Counted from the stretch's first letter, positions 18,896-28,093 are shown. The stretch: DNA of 64,000 nt from Klebsiella quasivariicola (GCF_002269255.1 NZ_CP022823.1:2976001-3040000), one strand, 5' to 3'. Notes: generated by a model from the sequence alone, not told the origin. Numbers and translations are program-made.

Positions 18896-18928
18896 GGAGA
18901 CGGCCATCGCGCGCCGTCTCCGTCATTT
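18896..18928. terminator. Bidirectional terminator between ydgA and malI
   Basis: Perfect 9-bp stem GGAGACGGC/GCCGTCTCC (18896-18904 with 18913-18921) between convergent genes, with ATTTT on the plus-strand side. Confidence 0.75.
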
Positions 18929-19951
18929 TCGCGTCACCAGCCGCGGGGGCATTATCTGGTTTCGCGCCTCGCCGGTCCCCTCTTCCAGCCGCCGCAGCAT
19001 TGAATCGGCCAGCGTTTTCCCCATCTCGCGCGCCGGGGTGGTCACCCAGGTGAGCGGCAGGTCATCAAGCGCCGCCTCCGGCACATCGGCAAATGCCGCC
19101 AGCGCCACCCGCTGTTCAAAGTAACTCTCGACGCCATCCTCCCCGCTCTGCCTTCCAGCCCTTAGCAGACCGAACCATGCGCCGGTCGCCACCACGTTGT
19201 TGTAACACAGCACCGCAGTGATGGTCGGATTCTGGCGCAACAGCCCCGCCATCGCCTCCGCCGCCTGCTTCTGGCTGGACTCGCACTCCAGCACCCATTC
19301 GCTGTGAAACGGCAGACCGTATTTCAGCAACGTGGCGCAATAGCCGCCGACCCGCTCGGCGCGCGTCAGCGACGAGCTCTGCCCGCCAAGCCAGGCAATC
19401 CGCTGATGGCCGCGGCGGATCAGATGCTCGGTCACCAGCTGTGCCGCCTGCATGTTGTCCGGGCGGATCAGGTCGACATCATCAAGGTAGCTGGCGCGGG
19501 AAGCGAACACCAGCGGCACCCCCGCCTCCGCCGCCCGCTCGCGCAGCTCGCTCCCGCGGTCGATCGCCCCGGCGATAATCACCCCGTCGACACCCTGCGC
19601 CGCGAGGGTATCAAACCGCTGGGCCATCTTCTCGCCGCTGCGTCCTCCCTGGGTGAGAAATACCATTTTCCCCTGCCTCTCCAGCGCATCGGTGAGGCCG
19701 GCGGTTAATTCAGCGTAAAACGGTTTTGACAGGTCGCTGACGATAAGGCCAATCACCCCGCTTTGCCCACCGCGCAGCGAGGCCGCCTGACGGTTGCGCA
19801 CAAATCCCAGCTGTTCGATAGCCTGATTAACCCGCTCGCCGGTGGCGCTGGAGATACGCCCTTTACCGCTCAGTACCAGTGAAACGGTACTCACGGAGAC
19901 GCCGGCAGCCAGCGCCACATCATTGATGGTGATCTTTTTTGCGATTGCCAT
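18923..19951 (-). CDS. malI: LacI-family repressor MalI
   Basis: 342 residues, the length of E. coli MalI. The N-terminal helix-turn-helix ITINDVALAAGVSVSTVSLVLSGKGRIS is followed by the hinge helix and a periplasmic-binding-protein-like effector domain (about 60-335). It represses malX-malY and itself. It is divergent from malX, and the shared 173-base region has two palindromic operators and a CRP site. Because malX is disrupted by the island, MalI's remaining target here is malX's 5' part; malY is now cut off from that promoter. Confidence 0.96.
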   Translation of the reverse strand: MAIAKKITINDVALAAGVSVSTVSLVLSGKGRISSATGERVNQAIEQLGFVRNRQAASLRGGQSGVIGLIVSDLSKPFYAELTAGLTDALERQGKMVFLTQGGRSGEKMAQRFDTLAAQGVDGVIIAGAIDRGSELRERAAEAGVPLVFASRASYLDDVDLIRPDNMQAAQLVTEHLIRRGHQRIAWLGGQSSSLTRAERVGGYCATLLKYGLPFHSEWVLECESSQKQAAEAMAGLLRQNPTITAVLCYNNVVATGAWFGLLRAGRQSGEDGVESYFEQRVALAAFADVPEAALDDLPLTWVTTPAREMGKTLADSMLRRLEEGTGEARNQIMPPRLVTRK

Positions 19952-19979
19952 AACCTGCTGGCTGACTCCCTTGCCTGTC

Positions 19980-19995
19980 GATAAATCGTTTTATC
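19980..19995. promoter_or_regulatory. MalI operator proximal to malI
   Basis: GATAAATCGTTTTATC, a 16-base palindrome with one mismatched pair. It matches the E. coli MalI operator type GATAAAACGTTTTATC and lies 29 bases upstream of the malI start. Confidence 0.85.
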
Positions 19996-20033
19996 ATTGT
20001 GCGATCTTTATAAACGTTATTATCGCTTGAATA

Positions 20034-20049
20034 TGTGATTTTTATCGCA
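20034..20049 (+). promoter_or_regulatory. CRP binding site in the malI-malX region
   Basis: TGTGA-TTTTTA-TCGCA, 9 of 10 consensus half-site bases (TGTGA-N6-TCACA). malX and malI are CRP-dependent in E. coli. Confidence 0.8.
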
Positions 20050-20058
20050 CTAAAAAGT

Positions 20059-20074
20059 GGTAAAACGTTTTATC
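20059..20074. promoter_or_regulatory. MalI operator proximal to malX
   Basis: GGTAAAACGTTTTATC, 15 of 16 bases identical to GATAAAACGTTTTATC. It is 51 bases upstream of the malX ATG and next to the CRP site. Confidence 0.88.
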
Positions 20075-20124
20075 TTGCCGTGGCGTTAGTTCTTCCCGAC
20101 CACTTATGAATCAGGAACCGTGCT

Positions 20125-21291
20125 ATGACGGCGAAAACAGCACCAAAAATCACCTTATGGGAATTTTTCCAGCAGCTGGGAAAAACCTTCATGCTGCCCG
20201 TGGCGTTGCTCTCGTTTTGCGGGATCATGCTGGGGATCGGCAGCTCGTTAAGCAGCCACGATGTACTGACGCTGCTGCCATGGCTGGATATGCCGCTGCT
20301 GCAGGCGATCTTTATCTGGATGAGCAAAGTCGGCTCCTTCGCCTTCAGCTTCCTGCCGGTCATGTTCTGTATCGCCATCCCGCTGGGTCTGGCGCGGGAG
20401 AACAAAGGCGTCGCCGCCTTCGCCGGCTTCGTTGGCTATGCGGTCATGAATCTGGCGGTCAATTTCTGGCTGACGGCGAAAGGCATTCTGCCCACCACTG
20501 ACGCCGCGATCCTGAAGGCTAACAATATCCAGAACATCATCGGCATTCCGTCGATCGATACCGGGATCCTCGGGGCGGTTATCGCCGGGATCATCGTCTG
20601 GCTGCTGCATGAACGCTTCCATAACATTCGCCTGCCGGATGCCCTGGCTTTCTTCGGCGGCACTCGCTTCGTGCCGATCGTCACCACCGTGGTGCTGGGG
20701 CTGGTCGGGCTGGCGATCCCGCTGGTATGGCCAGTCTTCGCCATGGGGATCAACGCCCTCGGGAAGATGATCAACAGCGCCGGGGATTTTGGCCCGATGA
20801 TCTTCGGCACCGGCGAGCGCCTGCTGTTGCCGTTTGGCCTGCACCACATCCTGGTGGCGCTGATCCGCTTCACTGAAGCCGGCGGTACCCTCGACGTCTG
20901 CGGCCACAGCGTCAGCGGCGCGCTGACCATCTTCCAGGCGCAGCTGAGCTGCCCGACTACCCACGGCTTCGCCGAAAGCGCCACCCGCTTCCTGTCGCAG
21001 GGTAAAATGCCGGCCTTCCTCGGCGGCCTGCCGGGCGCCGCGCTGGCGATGTACCACTGCGCCCGTCCGGAAAACCGGCATAAAATTAAAGGCCTGCTGA
21101 TCTCCGGGGTCATCGCCTGCGTGGTCGGCGGCACCACCGAGCCGCTGGAATTCCTGTTCCTGTTCGTGGCGCCGGTGCTGTACGTCATCCACGCGCTGCT
21201 GACCGGTCTCGGCTTTACCATCATGGCGGTGCTCGGAGTGACCATCGGCAACACTAAAGTAAAATACACCTCATTAAGAATTGAGGCGTAA
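20125..21291 (+). pseudogene. malX: malX 5' part: PTS EIIC domain, cut by the integrated island
   Basis: Codons 1-376 match E. coli MalX (MTAKTAPKITLWEFFQQLGKTF ... GVTIGNT). After the junction the frame reads 12 foreign residues (KVKYTSLRIEA-type tail) to a stop at 21291, giving a 388-residue product. It keeps most of the EIIC membrane channel but loses the last membrane segment and the whole EIIB domain. MalX normally transports glucose/maltose-type sugars by phosphotransfer, so this piece cannot phosphorylate its substrate. Joining to 36631-37098 restores exactly 530 residues. Promoter, operators and the ATG are intact, so it is probably still transcribed on release of MalI. Confidence 0.95.
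21242..21260. other. attL of the integrated island
   Basis: The left malX sequence ends at AACAC (21250-21254), which is repeated at the right end (36631-36635). Right of it the island begins CACTAAAGT (21252-21260), one arm of the reconstructed attP palindrome. CCATCGG (21242-21248) is the left arm of the bacterial site. Confidence 0.85.
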
Positions 21292-21340
21292 AAACAGCTA
21301 TACCTGTCGCCCCAATGGATTACCAAGGAGGTGATGACCA

Positions 21341-23110
21341 ATGTCTGCACATGTTACAATCTTAAGAAATACAGTACTTCCAGTGAAATTCAATACCATG
21401 AATCGTCCACGCTTATATTCATATATCCGTTACTCCAGCGAACGACAAGGTAAAGGTAGTTCGATTGAGCGTCAGAAGAGCTACATTGCTGAAATGGCAA
21501 AACAGATTGCTACTGAGTACGATCTGGAGATTTTCGAGGAATACCAAGATTTAGGGGTATCCGCGTACAAGGGTAAAAACGTTCAGGAAGGAGCTTTATC
21601 GGATTTCATAGACCAAGTTGAATCCGGTTTGATCCCAAAGGGGTCTTTCCTCTTGATTGAATCCCTTGATCGCTTCTCACGCCAGAACGCCATGCAAGCG
21701 GTTAACCTTTTCACCAGCTTATTACTTAATGGCATCACGGTAATTACCGGGATTGATAAACAGGTTTACAGACAGACTGAAGTAAACACCGAGACATTGC
21801 AGCAACTGATGTTTAGCGTGATGTTGTTCAGCCGTGCAAACGAAGAAAGTTCAACCAAATCACACCGCACCATTGCAAGTGCTCTGTCCAAGATCAGACG
21901 TCACCAGGAACGGAAACCAGGTGATCCTGTAGTCGCAATTAAAGAGTTAGGCTCGGATAAATGGTGGACAGATTCAAGTACTGGATATGTCAATCCGCAT
22001 CCAGTCCTGTTCCCCATAGCAAAAAAAATTATCCAGTTAAAACAAGACGGTTGGTCAAATCGGATGATCCTTCAACATCTGAAAAACAACTACGATGGAC
22101 CGGTTATTGGCAACAAAAAATCAAAAGGTATATGGAATATGCAGCATTGTTCCAGAATCCTTGAACCTGCCATTTATGGACGAAAAGTAATCACTGTAAA
22201 CAATGCAGAATACGTTCTGGATGATTATTACCCTGCGATCATCAGCAAAGATGAATATGAAGCGTTAAAGCTCCAAGTTGGAAACAAAGGATTTGCCCCG
22301 AATCGCGAGAGTAATCCAGAAATACCATTACTTTCCGGTATTGGTATTTTGCACTGTGCGCACTGCTCATGTTACATGGTTAAGGCTAAATCAACCCTTA
22401 AAAACCATCCACATGCTTACCGTTACCAATGTGCATCCAGAGATTTACATCAAGATTGTAATAAGTGGGGATTCAGGGCAAGCACCCTTGAAAGGACGAT
22501 TTTACAACTAATAGCCGATAGAATATTCTTACAGACGAAATATCAACCATCTGGTTTAGAAGGGAAAATAGCGGACATACAATCGCAAATTGAGAACTAT
22601 GTATTGGCTATAGGTTCAGCTAAAAGCCCTGAGATCATTAATAGCCTCACTTCGCAAATTGATCAACTAGAACAAGAAAAACAAAGTCTGATAGTGGAAA
22701 AAAGACTATACGATGAATCAATCGTGCAAATGAACACTGAAGGTTGGGACAAGTTCAGGAAGTTTGACATTGATGACGCACTTAACCCTTTACGCACAAA
22801 AATAAGAGCAAACATTAAGACCGTTATTATGCGCGTAGATTGCTCCAGAATAGATAAGAAACACAACTTGTTTACCATCACATACCGCGATCAGCATAAA
22901 CAGCGTATCGTTATCGAAAACAACTCAGGCTGGAAGAAGGGTAAGATTTATGTTGAAGCGCAGACTATCAACGATATTCAAATTCTTGAATCTGAAGGTT
23001 TGATACTGCATGACCATATTGACATATTGATCAACCGAGACAAGTTCATGACGGAAGCGAAAAAACGACTAGATCATCCCCGAACACTGATCGATGAACT
23101 GACGGAATAA
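21341..23110 (+). CDS. Large serine recombinase (island integrase)
   Basis: 589 residues. The N-terminal resolvase catalytic domain has Ser32 in LYSYIRYSSERQGKG, with the typical LLIESLDRFSRQNA and an Arg-rich helix. The recombinase domain spans about 190-320. The zinc ribbon (about 350-400) has CAHC, then CASRDLHQDC. A coiled-coil follows (about 415-470, IADIQSQIENYVL...QIDQLEQEKQSLIVEKR), and then a C-terminal tail. The start is fixed by a nearly perfect Shine-Dalgarno, AAGGAGGTGAT, at 21325-21335. Family members integrate and excise DNA between short attP and attB sites without a tRNA target. It sits next to attL, as is usual. Confidence 0.95.
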   Translation: MSAHVTILRNTVLPVKFNTMNRPRLYSYIRYSSERQGKGSSIERQKSYIAEMAKQIATEYDLEIFEEYQDLGVSAYKGKNVQEGALSDFIDQVESGLIPKGSFLLIESLDRFSRQNAMQAVNLFTSLLLNGITVITGIDKQVYRQTEVNTETLQQLMFSVMLFSRANEESSTKSHRTIASALSKIRRHQERKPGDPVVAIKELGSDKWWTDSSTGYVNPHPVLFPIAKKIIQLKQDGWSNRMILQHLKNNYDGPVIGNKKSKGIWNMQHCSRILEPAIYGRKVITVNNAEYVLDDYYPAIISKDEYEALKLQVGNKGFAPNRESNPEIPLLSGIGILHCAHCSCYMVKAKSTLKNHPHAYRYQCASRDLHQDCNKWGFRASTLERTILQLIADRIFLQTKYQPSGLEGKIADIQSQIENYVLAIGSAKSPEIINSLTSQIDQLEQEKQSLIVEKRLYDESIVQMNTEGWDKFRKFDIDDALNPLRTKIRANIKTVIMRVDCSRIDKKHNLFTITYRDQHKQRIVIENNSGWKKGKIYVEAQTINDIQILESEGLILHDHIDILINRDKFMTEAKKRLDHPRTLIDELTE

Positions 23111-23668
23111 AGGTAAGTGTTAGTGCCATTGTAAAATTGCCCCACAGAAATGTTAGCGTAATCCATCGCTATATAGCCATGAATCGCTCTGTATCTTGTC
23201 AGAGCGATTAAAGCAGACTTCAGGCATCGTTCAATATAAAACCCCCGTAAAACTTGATACAGAGCGTTGTAGAGCAAGGGTTCAAAATTACATCGTATTC
23301 ATTCTGTCTACGAACTGTACTTATTGCACCGCTCCTTATCGAAACACCTCTATGGTTGCCGGAAACCCCGCACAAAGTAGATTGTTATGTCTTTCAATCG
23401 CAGTATTCAAGACTAACCGCTGCCCGCCGCCCGACGTTAACACCAAGCATATGAACCATTTTAAAACCCTTTAAAAACAATACCCTTCGCATCTTCCCCC
23501 TCTTCTCCCCATGTTAATCGATCGTTTTTACAGATCAATTATACGATATTGATAGATTTCATAGATCAATGTAAGATCATGATTCTTCGGTTAGTGTTTC
23601 TCGTAAACAAGACTCACGGAATGAATACTCTGTCCACGATGGAGTGCGAAAGAAAGAAGGTATCCAGA
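23111..23668. other. Non-coding stretch after the island integrase
   Basis: 558 AT-rich bases without a supported gene. It contains one good hairpin, AATCGCTCTG/CAGAGCGATT (23182-23191 with 23200-23209), without a T run. The bases just before 23669 should hold the promoter of the following operon. A possible excisionase (directionality factor) was looked for and not seen. Confidence 0.5.
23182..23209. repeat. Inverted repeat downstream of the integrase
   Basis: Perfect 10-bp arms AATCGCTCTG/CAGAGCGATT around TATCTTGT. It could act as an intrinsic or Rho-assisted terminator for the integrase transcript. Confidence 0.55.
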
Positions 23669-24430
23669 ATGACAATTCTTATTAAAACGTTAAAAATCAT
23701 GGCGTCAGGTGTTGTTTTCGTTTCAGGTTTAACCACCGCCTCCAGTACCGTGTATTTCTTGCCAGAGGCAAAATCAATGGGTGTCGCCAGCAGCGACAAA
23801 AACGCACTGATGTTTCTCGGGATGGACAGGGATGTAAATCTGAAGGGAATATGCTTCGCGATGACAAAGCAATCATCATCAATCGTTCCGCTGGTAGATA
23901 TCACTGCTACAACTGATAACGGCAGATTCACGATGCACGGGTTACGCCCTAATGTCAGTGATTCTAAAGAAGTCGCTTGTTCCTTCGGGTCCGAAGCTGG
24001 TGATTTCTTGACTGCCATTTCGAAGTCAACAACCGTTAACGTGAAGCTGGACTTCAATGGCGAGATCCGCAATTACAGTTTCGACACTACAGAGTTCGGA
24101 AAGGTATTGACTGCGAATGGGCAAGCCGTGGGGGAAAAAGCAGCTAAAGACTACGCTCAGGGAGTACGTGCACCCGTTTTCTATAGCAGCGGTAGCGAAG
24201 CTCCCAAAAACAATGCAGTAACCTCAAACGTCGATACACACAGTTATAAAGCAAGCGATGAGAAACTTAATTCGGTCTGGAAAAGCCTTAGCCCTGAAAC
24301 CCGAAAACGATTGCTTCCTTCTCAAAGAGAATGGATAAAGCACAAATCCGGCTGCAATAATGAACAGAAATGTCTTACCGACATGACGAACAATCGCATT
24401 CGTGAACTGGAGTCTGAATATGGAAAATAA
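23669..24430 (+). CDS. Secreted protein with C-terminal DUF1311/LprI-like domain
   Basis: 253 residues. The signal peptide is MTILIKTLKIMASGVVFVSGLTTASS. A middle region of unknown fold has two Cys. The C-terminal about 60 residues carry the DUF1311 (lysozyme-inhibitor LprI-type) pattern: LNSVWKSLSPETRKRLLPSQREWIKHKSGCN followed by CLTDMTNNRIRELE. Family knowledge: periplasmic, sometimes inhibiting host lysozyme; the role here is inference. The frame is open from 23549, but AAGG lies upstream of the Met at 23669, which starts the signal peptide. It is the first gene of three that overlap end to start. Confidence 0.8.
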   Translation: MTILIKTLKIMASGVVFVSGLTTASSTVYFLPEAKSMGVASSDKNALMFLGMDRDVNLKGICFAMTKQSSSIVPLVDITATTDNGRFTMHGLRPNVSDSKEVACSFGSEAGDFLTAISKSTTVNVKLDFNGEIRNYSFDTTEFGKVLTANGQAVGEKAAKDYAQGVRAPVFYSSGSEAPKNNAVTSNVDTHSYKASDEKLNSVWKSLSPETRKRLLPSQREWIKHKSGCNNEQKCLTDMTNNRIRELESEYGK

Positions 24431-24788
24431 TGCACTGACTTTGGTTTTAAAAAACGATTGGGTAGCATCGTCTTCTGGTAATACCTATACCGGAAAATAC
24501 ACAGTTGGACGGTTTCACCTGACAGATGCGTTCATCGTTGTGTATATGAAGCTGATACATGGAATTGAAATACCCGATTTATGGGTCAGTAGCAGTTTCA
24601 CTAACATACCAGATACCGATACCCGTAGGGTTATGTATATGGAAGGCTGCGATATGTTATCGAAAGAAACAATGAACGAAATTCGTAATACGGTGAAGTC
24701 CCCAACAGACAATATGAAAATACACCGCAATGGCAATCATGTTACCAAAATAGAATTCATGGAAGAACGAAATGAAATCACCCTATGA
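24420..24788 (+). CDS. Unknown protein, second gene of the island operon
   Basis: 122 residues, MENNALTLVLKNDWVASSSGNTYTGKY..., with no signal peptide. The ATG lies inside the end of the preceding gene (11-base overlap), with GGAG about 8 bases upstream, so translation is probably coupled. It is predicted as a soluble alpha/beta protein with a single Cys. I do not recognise the family. Its place between two exported or membrane-anchored proteins suggests a joint function. Confidence 0.65.
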   Translation: MENNALTLVLKNDWVASSSGNTYTGKYTVGRFHLTDAFIVVYMKLIHGIEIPDLWVSSSFTNIPDTDTRRVMYMEGCDMLSKETMNEIRNTVKSPTDNMKIHRNGNHVTKIEFMEERNEITL

Positions 24789-25367
24789 ACGTTATATTAA
24801 AATAGCAGTCATAACCGTCGCAATAGCCTACGGCATCAATCTCCTTTACGGGCTGACGCCCCCCCATATCAGCCTAAAACCCCCGAAGTGAAGGCCAAGG
24901 TAAATGCTGATACCGTAACTCAGCAACAACCTGAGCAACCATCCAAACCATCGATAATCGATATACTTCCGCGAATGTATACAATAGGGGAAGTTTATGC
25001 GCGGTTTGAACAACATGAATTCAGGGCAACAAATGACTTCAAAAAATGTCAGTTAATGGTAACAGGAAAAATAACTGGTATCGGTACTGTTACTTTCAGA
25101 AAAAATCCTGTAGTAACATTGGGTATTCCCGGTTCAGATGAAGGCCTGAAGTTCATATTTGAAGATACGAATTACAATAACGATAAAGTTGCTGCATTGA
25201 ATATTGGGGATCTGATTATAATCGCCGGGAAGAATGCACGACCTGGAACCTTTGGTGGTATCTTTCTTGATGACTCGAAGATAATGACTGATATGATTTC
25301 AAAGAAGAAACGACAAATTTTGGTTGTCAATGGTGGCGTTTACGACCGGGAAATTTGCCAGAAGTAG
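24772..25367 (+). pseudogene. Membrane-anchored OB-fold (tRNA_anti-like) protein, frameshifted at a C7 run
   Basis: From the ATG at 24772 (GGAAG upstream) the frame reads MKSPYERYIKIAVITVAIAYGINLLYGLTPP, an N-terminal membrane anchor, and stops after 39 residues. A second open frame (from a GTG at 24888 to 25367) encodes about 159 residues with a tRNA_anti-like OB-fold pattern: CQLMVTGKITGIGTVTF, LKFIFEDTNYNNDKVAALNIGDLIIIAGK. Adding one C to the run of seven at 24859-24865 joins both into a 198-residue protein. It overlaps the preceding gene by 17 bases. It is either a real phase-variable or inactivated gene, or a base-calling error. Confidence 0.72.
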
Positions 25368-25386
25368 CGTTGTCCTTGCCCTTGAA

Positions 25387-25410
25387 ATGGAGGGGGAGAA
25401 TCCCCTCCAT
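25387..25410. terminator. Hairpin between the island operon and the VIT gene
   Basis: Perfect 9-bp stem ATGGAGGGG/CCCCTCCAT (25387-25395 with 25402-25410), loop GAGAAT. It lies between convergent genes and has no T run, so termination is likely but not certain. Confidence 0.6.
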
Positions 25411-25524
25411 CACCCCTTCAACAGGTATTGGCGCAAGCAGGAATCGAGTTTGAAGGGAGCTGCATTGCAAATTGTTTTGCGAAGCATCGCCAGTAAGATG
25501 GTACTCGAATTGTGCTTCATAACA

Positions 25525-26214
25525 TTAAAGCAGGGCCTGCCCTGTAAAATGACCAATCCCCATAGACAAAAGCATAGCCATGGTACTCCAGAACGTAATT
25601 CTTATGATCGCCCTGACAGGAGAGGCTTTACTCAAAACCGAAGATATATAGCCAAGGACCGCCAGTGAAAAAAGGGTGGAAAGGATTATCAACAAAAAAG
25701 CCAGTTTCAGAGGGGAGAGCCATGCCACGATTAAGGGTAACACCGCACCAGCGGAAAAACTCAGGGCAGAAAAGACAGCTGCCTGTAGGGGCTGTGCAGA
25801 ATTTATATCCGTCAACCCCAGTTCTTCACGGGCATGAGCATCCAGGGCATCTTTGACCATAAGTTGCTCCGCAACCTGCCGGGCAAGCTCTGGCTCCAGT
25901 CCACGTTGCATATAAAGTGAAGTCAGTTCCCGCACCTCTCCCTGATAATCAGTTTCCAGCTCCCTTTTTTCCTGGGCAAGTGCTGCGTTTTCGGTATCCG
26001 CCTGAGATGAGACGGAAACATATTCCCCTGTAGCCATTGACATAGCTCCGGCAACCAGTCCTGCAACACCTGCAAGTAAAACACCGGAAGGACTGCTATT
26101 TGCAGATGCAACCCCAAGAACAAGGCTCGCTGTCGAAACAATTCCGTCATTTGCCCCCAGTACAGCTGCCCTCAGCCATCCCACTTTTTCGATACTATGT
26201 CGTTCAAGATGCAT
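25525..26214 (-). CDS. VIT/CCC1-family Fe2+/Mn2+ transporter
   Basis: 229 residues with the family opening RAAVLGANDGIVSTASLVLGVASA, five predicted membrane helices, and a Glu-rich cytoplasmic metal-binding loop (about 70-135: ENAALAQEKRELETDYQGEVRELTSLY...ELARQVAEQLM). Plant and yeast members load iron or manganese into vacuoles; bacterial members are thought to remove Fe2+/Mn2+ from the cytosol. It is transcribed leftward as the last of a metal/redox group with the cytochrome b561-like gene 135 bases upstream. Confidence 0.88.
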   Translation of the reverse strand: MHLERHSIEKVGWLRAAVLGANDGIVSTASLVLGVASANSSPSGVLLAGVAGLVAGAMSMATGEYVSVSSQADTENAALAQEKRELETDYQGEVRELTSLYMQRGLEPELARQVAEQLMVKDALDAHAREELGLTDINSAQPLQAAVFSALSFSAGAVLPLIVAWLSPLKLAFLLIILSTLFSLAVLGYISSVLSKASPVRAIIRITFWSTMAMLLSMGIGHFTGQALL

Positions 26215-26348
26215 ATATTTTTTCCTTCAAATACGCATACTCATCGGAATTACGGATAAATAGAAAATGCATTGACGGATAAATGCGCGGTTATAGTCTG
26301 TTTTAGCCAACCATTACAGGGCATCTTATCCATCATAAACCTACAGCA

Positions 26349-26930
26349 CTATTCGGTAACGGGATTTTTCCTTTGGCTACGAACGGTGAGGAAGATATGC
26401 AGCAACCCCATCGCACCATGTGCCCAGAAATAGGTTTCAATAAATACAGTCAGAAACTTATGCACATGCAGGACGGTTTCTGTCAGCACAGGTGACGTGC
26501 CAAGAGCAGTATTGAGAGCAAACCAGAATCCACCACATAATGCAACGCCCAATAGTGCAAGTACACCAAGCCCCTGAACCAGAGCAGCAATCCCACCAGC
26601 ATGAGCTTCAGGAAGACGGAATGATATCAGCATTTTGATATCTTCAACCACACCTCGAAAATCAAGGACCACCCAGGCAAAATAGTAACGAAATCCTCGT
26701 TGTGTCAGCATCCATGCAAGCATGACAAACCCAAGGACAATCAGTGATAACCCAGTGATAACATGGAACCATGTTACGAACCCAGTGAGAGTATAGTCAC
26801 TAAGCGCATCGCTTTCGGTAAGGTTTGAATTAATAATCTGCAATAAAATCAATACAGCTACGATGATATGCAGCACACGTAGAAATGGTGTGTTTTTGTG
26901 AGGAAGAGCATTACGTAAATTTTCGTTCAT
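26349..26930 (-). CDS. Cytochrome b561 / Ni-Fe hydrogenase b-type cytochrome-like membrane protein
   Basis: 193 residues with four predicted membrane helices. His21, His56, His155, His157, His171 and His178 sit in or beside helices 1, 2 and 4 (RVLHIIVAV, WFHVITG, LHVHKF, FWAHGAMGLLHIF), the spacing expected for two b-type haems. The family passes electrons across the inner membrane. An interhelical loop carries FRGVVEDIKMLISFRLPEAH. It lies between a cytochrome b562 gene and a VIT transporter gene on the same strand, which suggests coupled electron transfer and metal handling (inference). Confidence 0.78.
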   Translation of the reverse strand: MNENLRNALPHKNTPFLRVLHIIVAVLILLQIINSNLTESDALSDYTLTGFVTWFHVITGLSLIVLGFVMLAWMLTQRGFRYYFAWVVLDFRGVVEDIKMLISFRLPEAHAGGIAALVQGLGVLALLGVALCGGFWFALNTALGTSPVLTETVLHVHKFLTVFIETYFWAHGAMGLLHIFLTVRSQRKNPVTE

Positions 26931-27718
26931 AATTTAGCCACTTTTTTAAGGTTGGTTGACCACTCAATATTATGCCTTTTTATTAATGATAACCTTAACT
27001 TCTCAAAACCAAGATGCACTCAGTAATATCCAAACCATGTTCAAAGGCCCAGTACTCGACAGGTAAATTCAGGTTCCTGAGTGGTTCTTATCGTCGCCAG
27101 ATAGCCACGAAACAACGCAATGCTGTACAGAATGCTTATATCTGAACGCTTGAAATTCCAAAAGCGACGTGGATCGTACGGCACTTAATCCGACGACCGA
27201 TGAAGAGTGCAGCCATGACAAAATCCATTCACCAAGCCACATTAGGTGACGTCGGAAATGATCTTCTTACGGCAAAGCACATGGCTTAGAATCCCTGTTC
27301 CAGCCTCGAAGAGGATACTGATGATTTATTTGCCGGAAAAAAGCATCTTAATGAGGGTCTCATACCGATGATGAAGACATTACGGGCATCAGTGTGTTAA
27401 TCAACGGGGAGCAGGTCATCATGACCAACAAACAAAACACAGACTGACGCGTGACCACCAAATATAATTTGGCCCCCTGAATCCACCCCGCGCAACACCA
27501 ATAGGTACTTAACTTATGTTGAGGCAACAAACTAAAATATGTAGCATTGATAATGCATGTTTGTTACCCCAACATTTTTATATGTATTTTGCAGATAAGA
27601 TAACGTTGTGAAATTTCCTCACCAGTGCATAGCTATCTGCTTGATTACAGGCACGTGTATCATGTCAGTTCAGGGATATCTTTCCAGCATATCTACCTTC
27701 ACCGAATAATTCCCGGTC
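26931..27718. other. 788-base stretch with decayed coding fragments
   Basis: No intact gene is supported. Fragments that look once-coding are: a minus-strand open frame 27041-27184 (47 residues, YDPRRFWNFKRSDISILYSI then ALFRGYLATIRT...), and plus-strand pieces around 27216-27447 that switch frame (EEDTDDLFAGKKHLNEG, then DITGISVLINGEQVIMTNKQ). These suggest a frameshifted and shortened older gene or an old insertion junction within the metal/redox group. I could not assign a family. Confidence 0.5.
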
Positions 27719-28093
27719 TCAGTCAACACCTAGTTTATTGTGGTATTTTCTCATCAGACTGCCTAGTTTCTGTGCTGCAATTTTCCCGGCGTCAAGACCT
27801 TCCTTCTCAGCGGTACTTTCAACGGCAGTTACCTCATCAATTAGAAGTGACATGCCTGCAACATACGTTTCCCTGTCATACCCTTCTACAGGGCTGTTCA
27901 GGATGGACTCTGCTGTTGCTTTCAGTTCCCGCATATCTTTCCTGAAGGATGTAACGTCCTCCTCCTTAAGTGCTGCGCGGTAGCTTTTATTCATCATCTT
28001 CATGGCATGTTCAACACCGTCAGAACCAGCCATTACACAGGGGGATAAAAGAAGGGTGGCTCCTATCACAACAGTACGCATAATTTTTCTCAT
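27719..28093 (-). CDS. Periplasmic cytochrome b562
   Basis: 124 residues from the Met with GGAGG five bases upstream; the frame is open to 28192 without support. Signal peptide MRKIMRTVVIGATLLLSPCVMA. The mature part is a four-helix bundle of the CybC type, with a Met ligand candidate in the first helix (Met31/33/34 of HAMKMMNKSY) and His118 in the last (MRKYHNKLGVD), the axial pair of b562. It is a soluble periplasmic electron carrier. It is followed by the decayed stretch and then the cytochrome b561-like gene, and is preceded by a CDF transporter gene 118 bases upstream. Confidence 0.85.
   Translation of the reverse strand: MRKIMRTVVIGATLLLSPCVMAGSDGVEHAMKMMNKSYRAALKEEDVTSFRKDMRELKATAESILNSPVEGYDRETYVAGMSLLIDEVTAVESTAEKEGLDAGKIAAQKLGSLMRKYHNKLGVD

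Noticed and set aside
24888..25367. GTG at 24888 as the true start of the OB-fold gene
   Set aside because: There is no ribosome site, and the frame is continuous with an upstream membrane anchor once one C is added.
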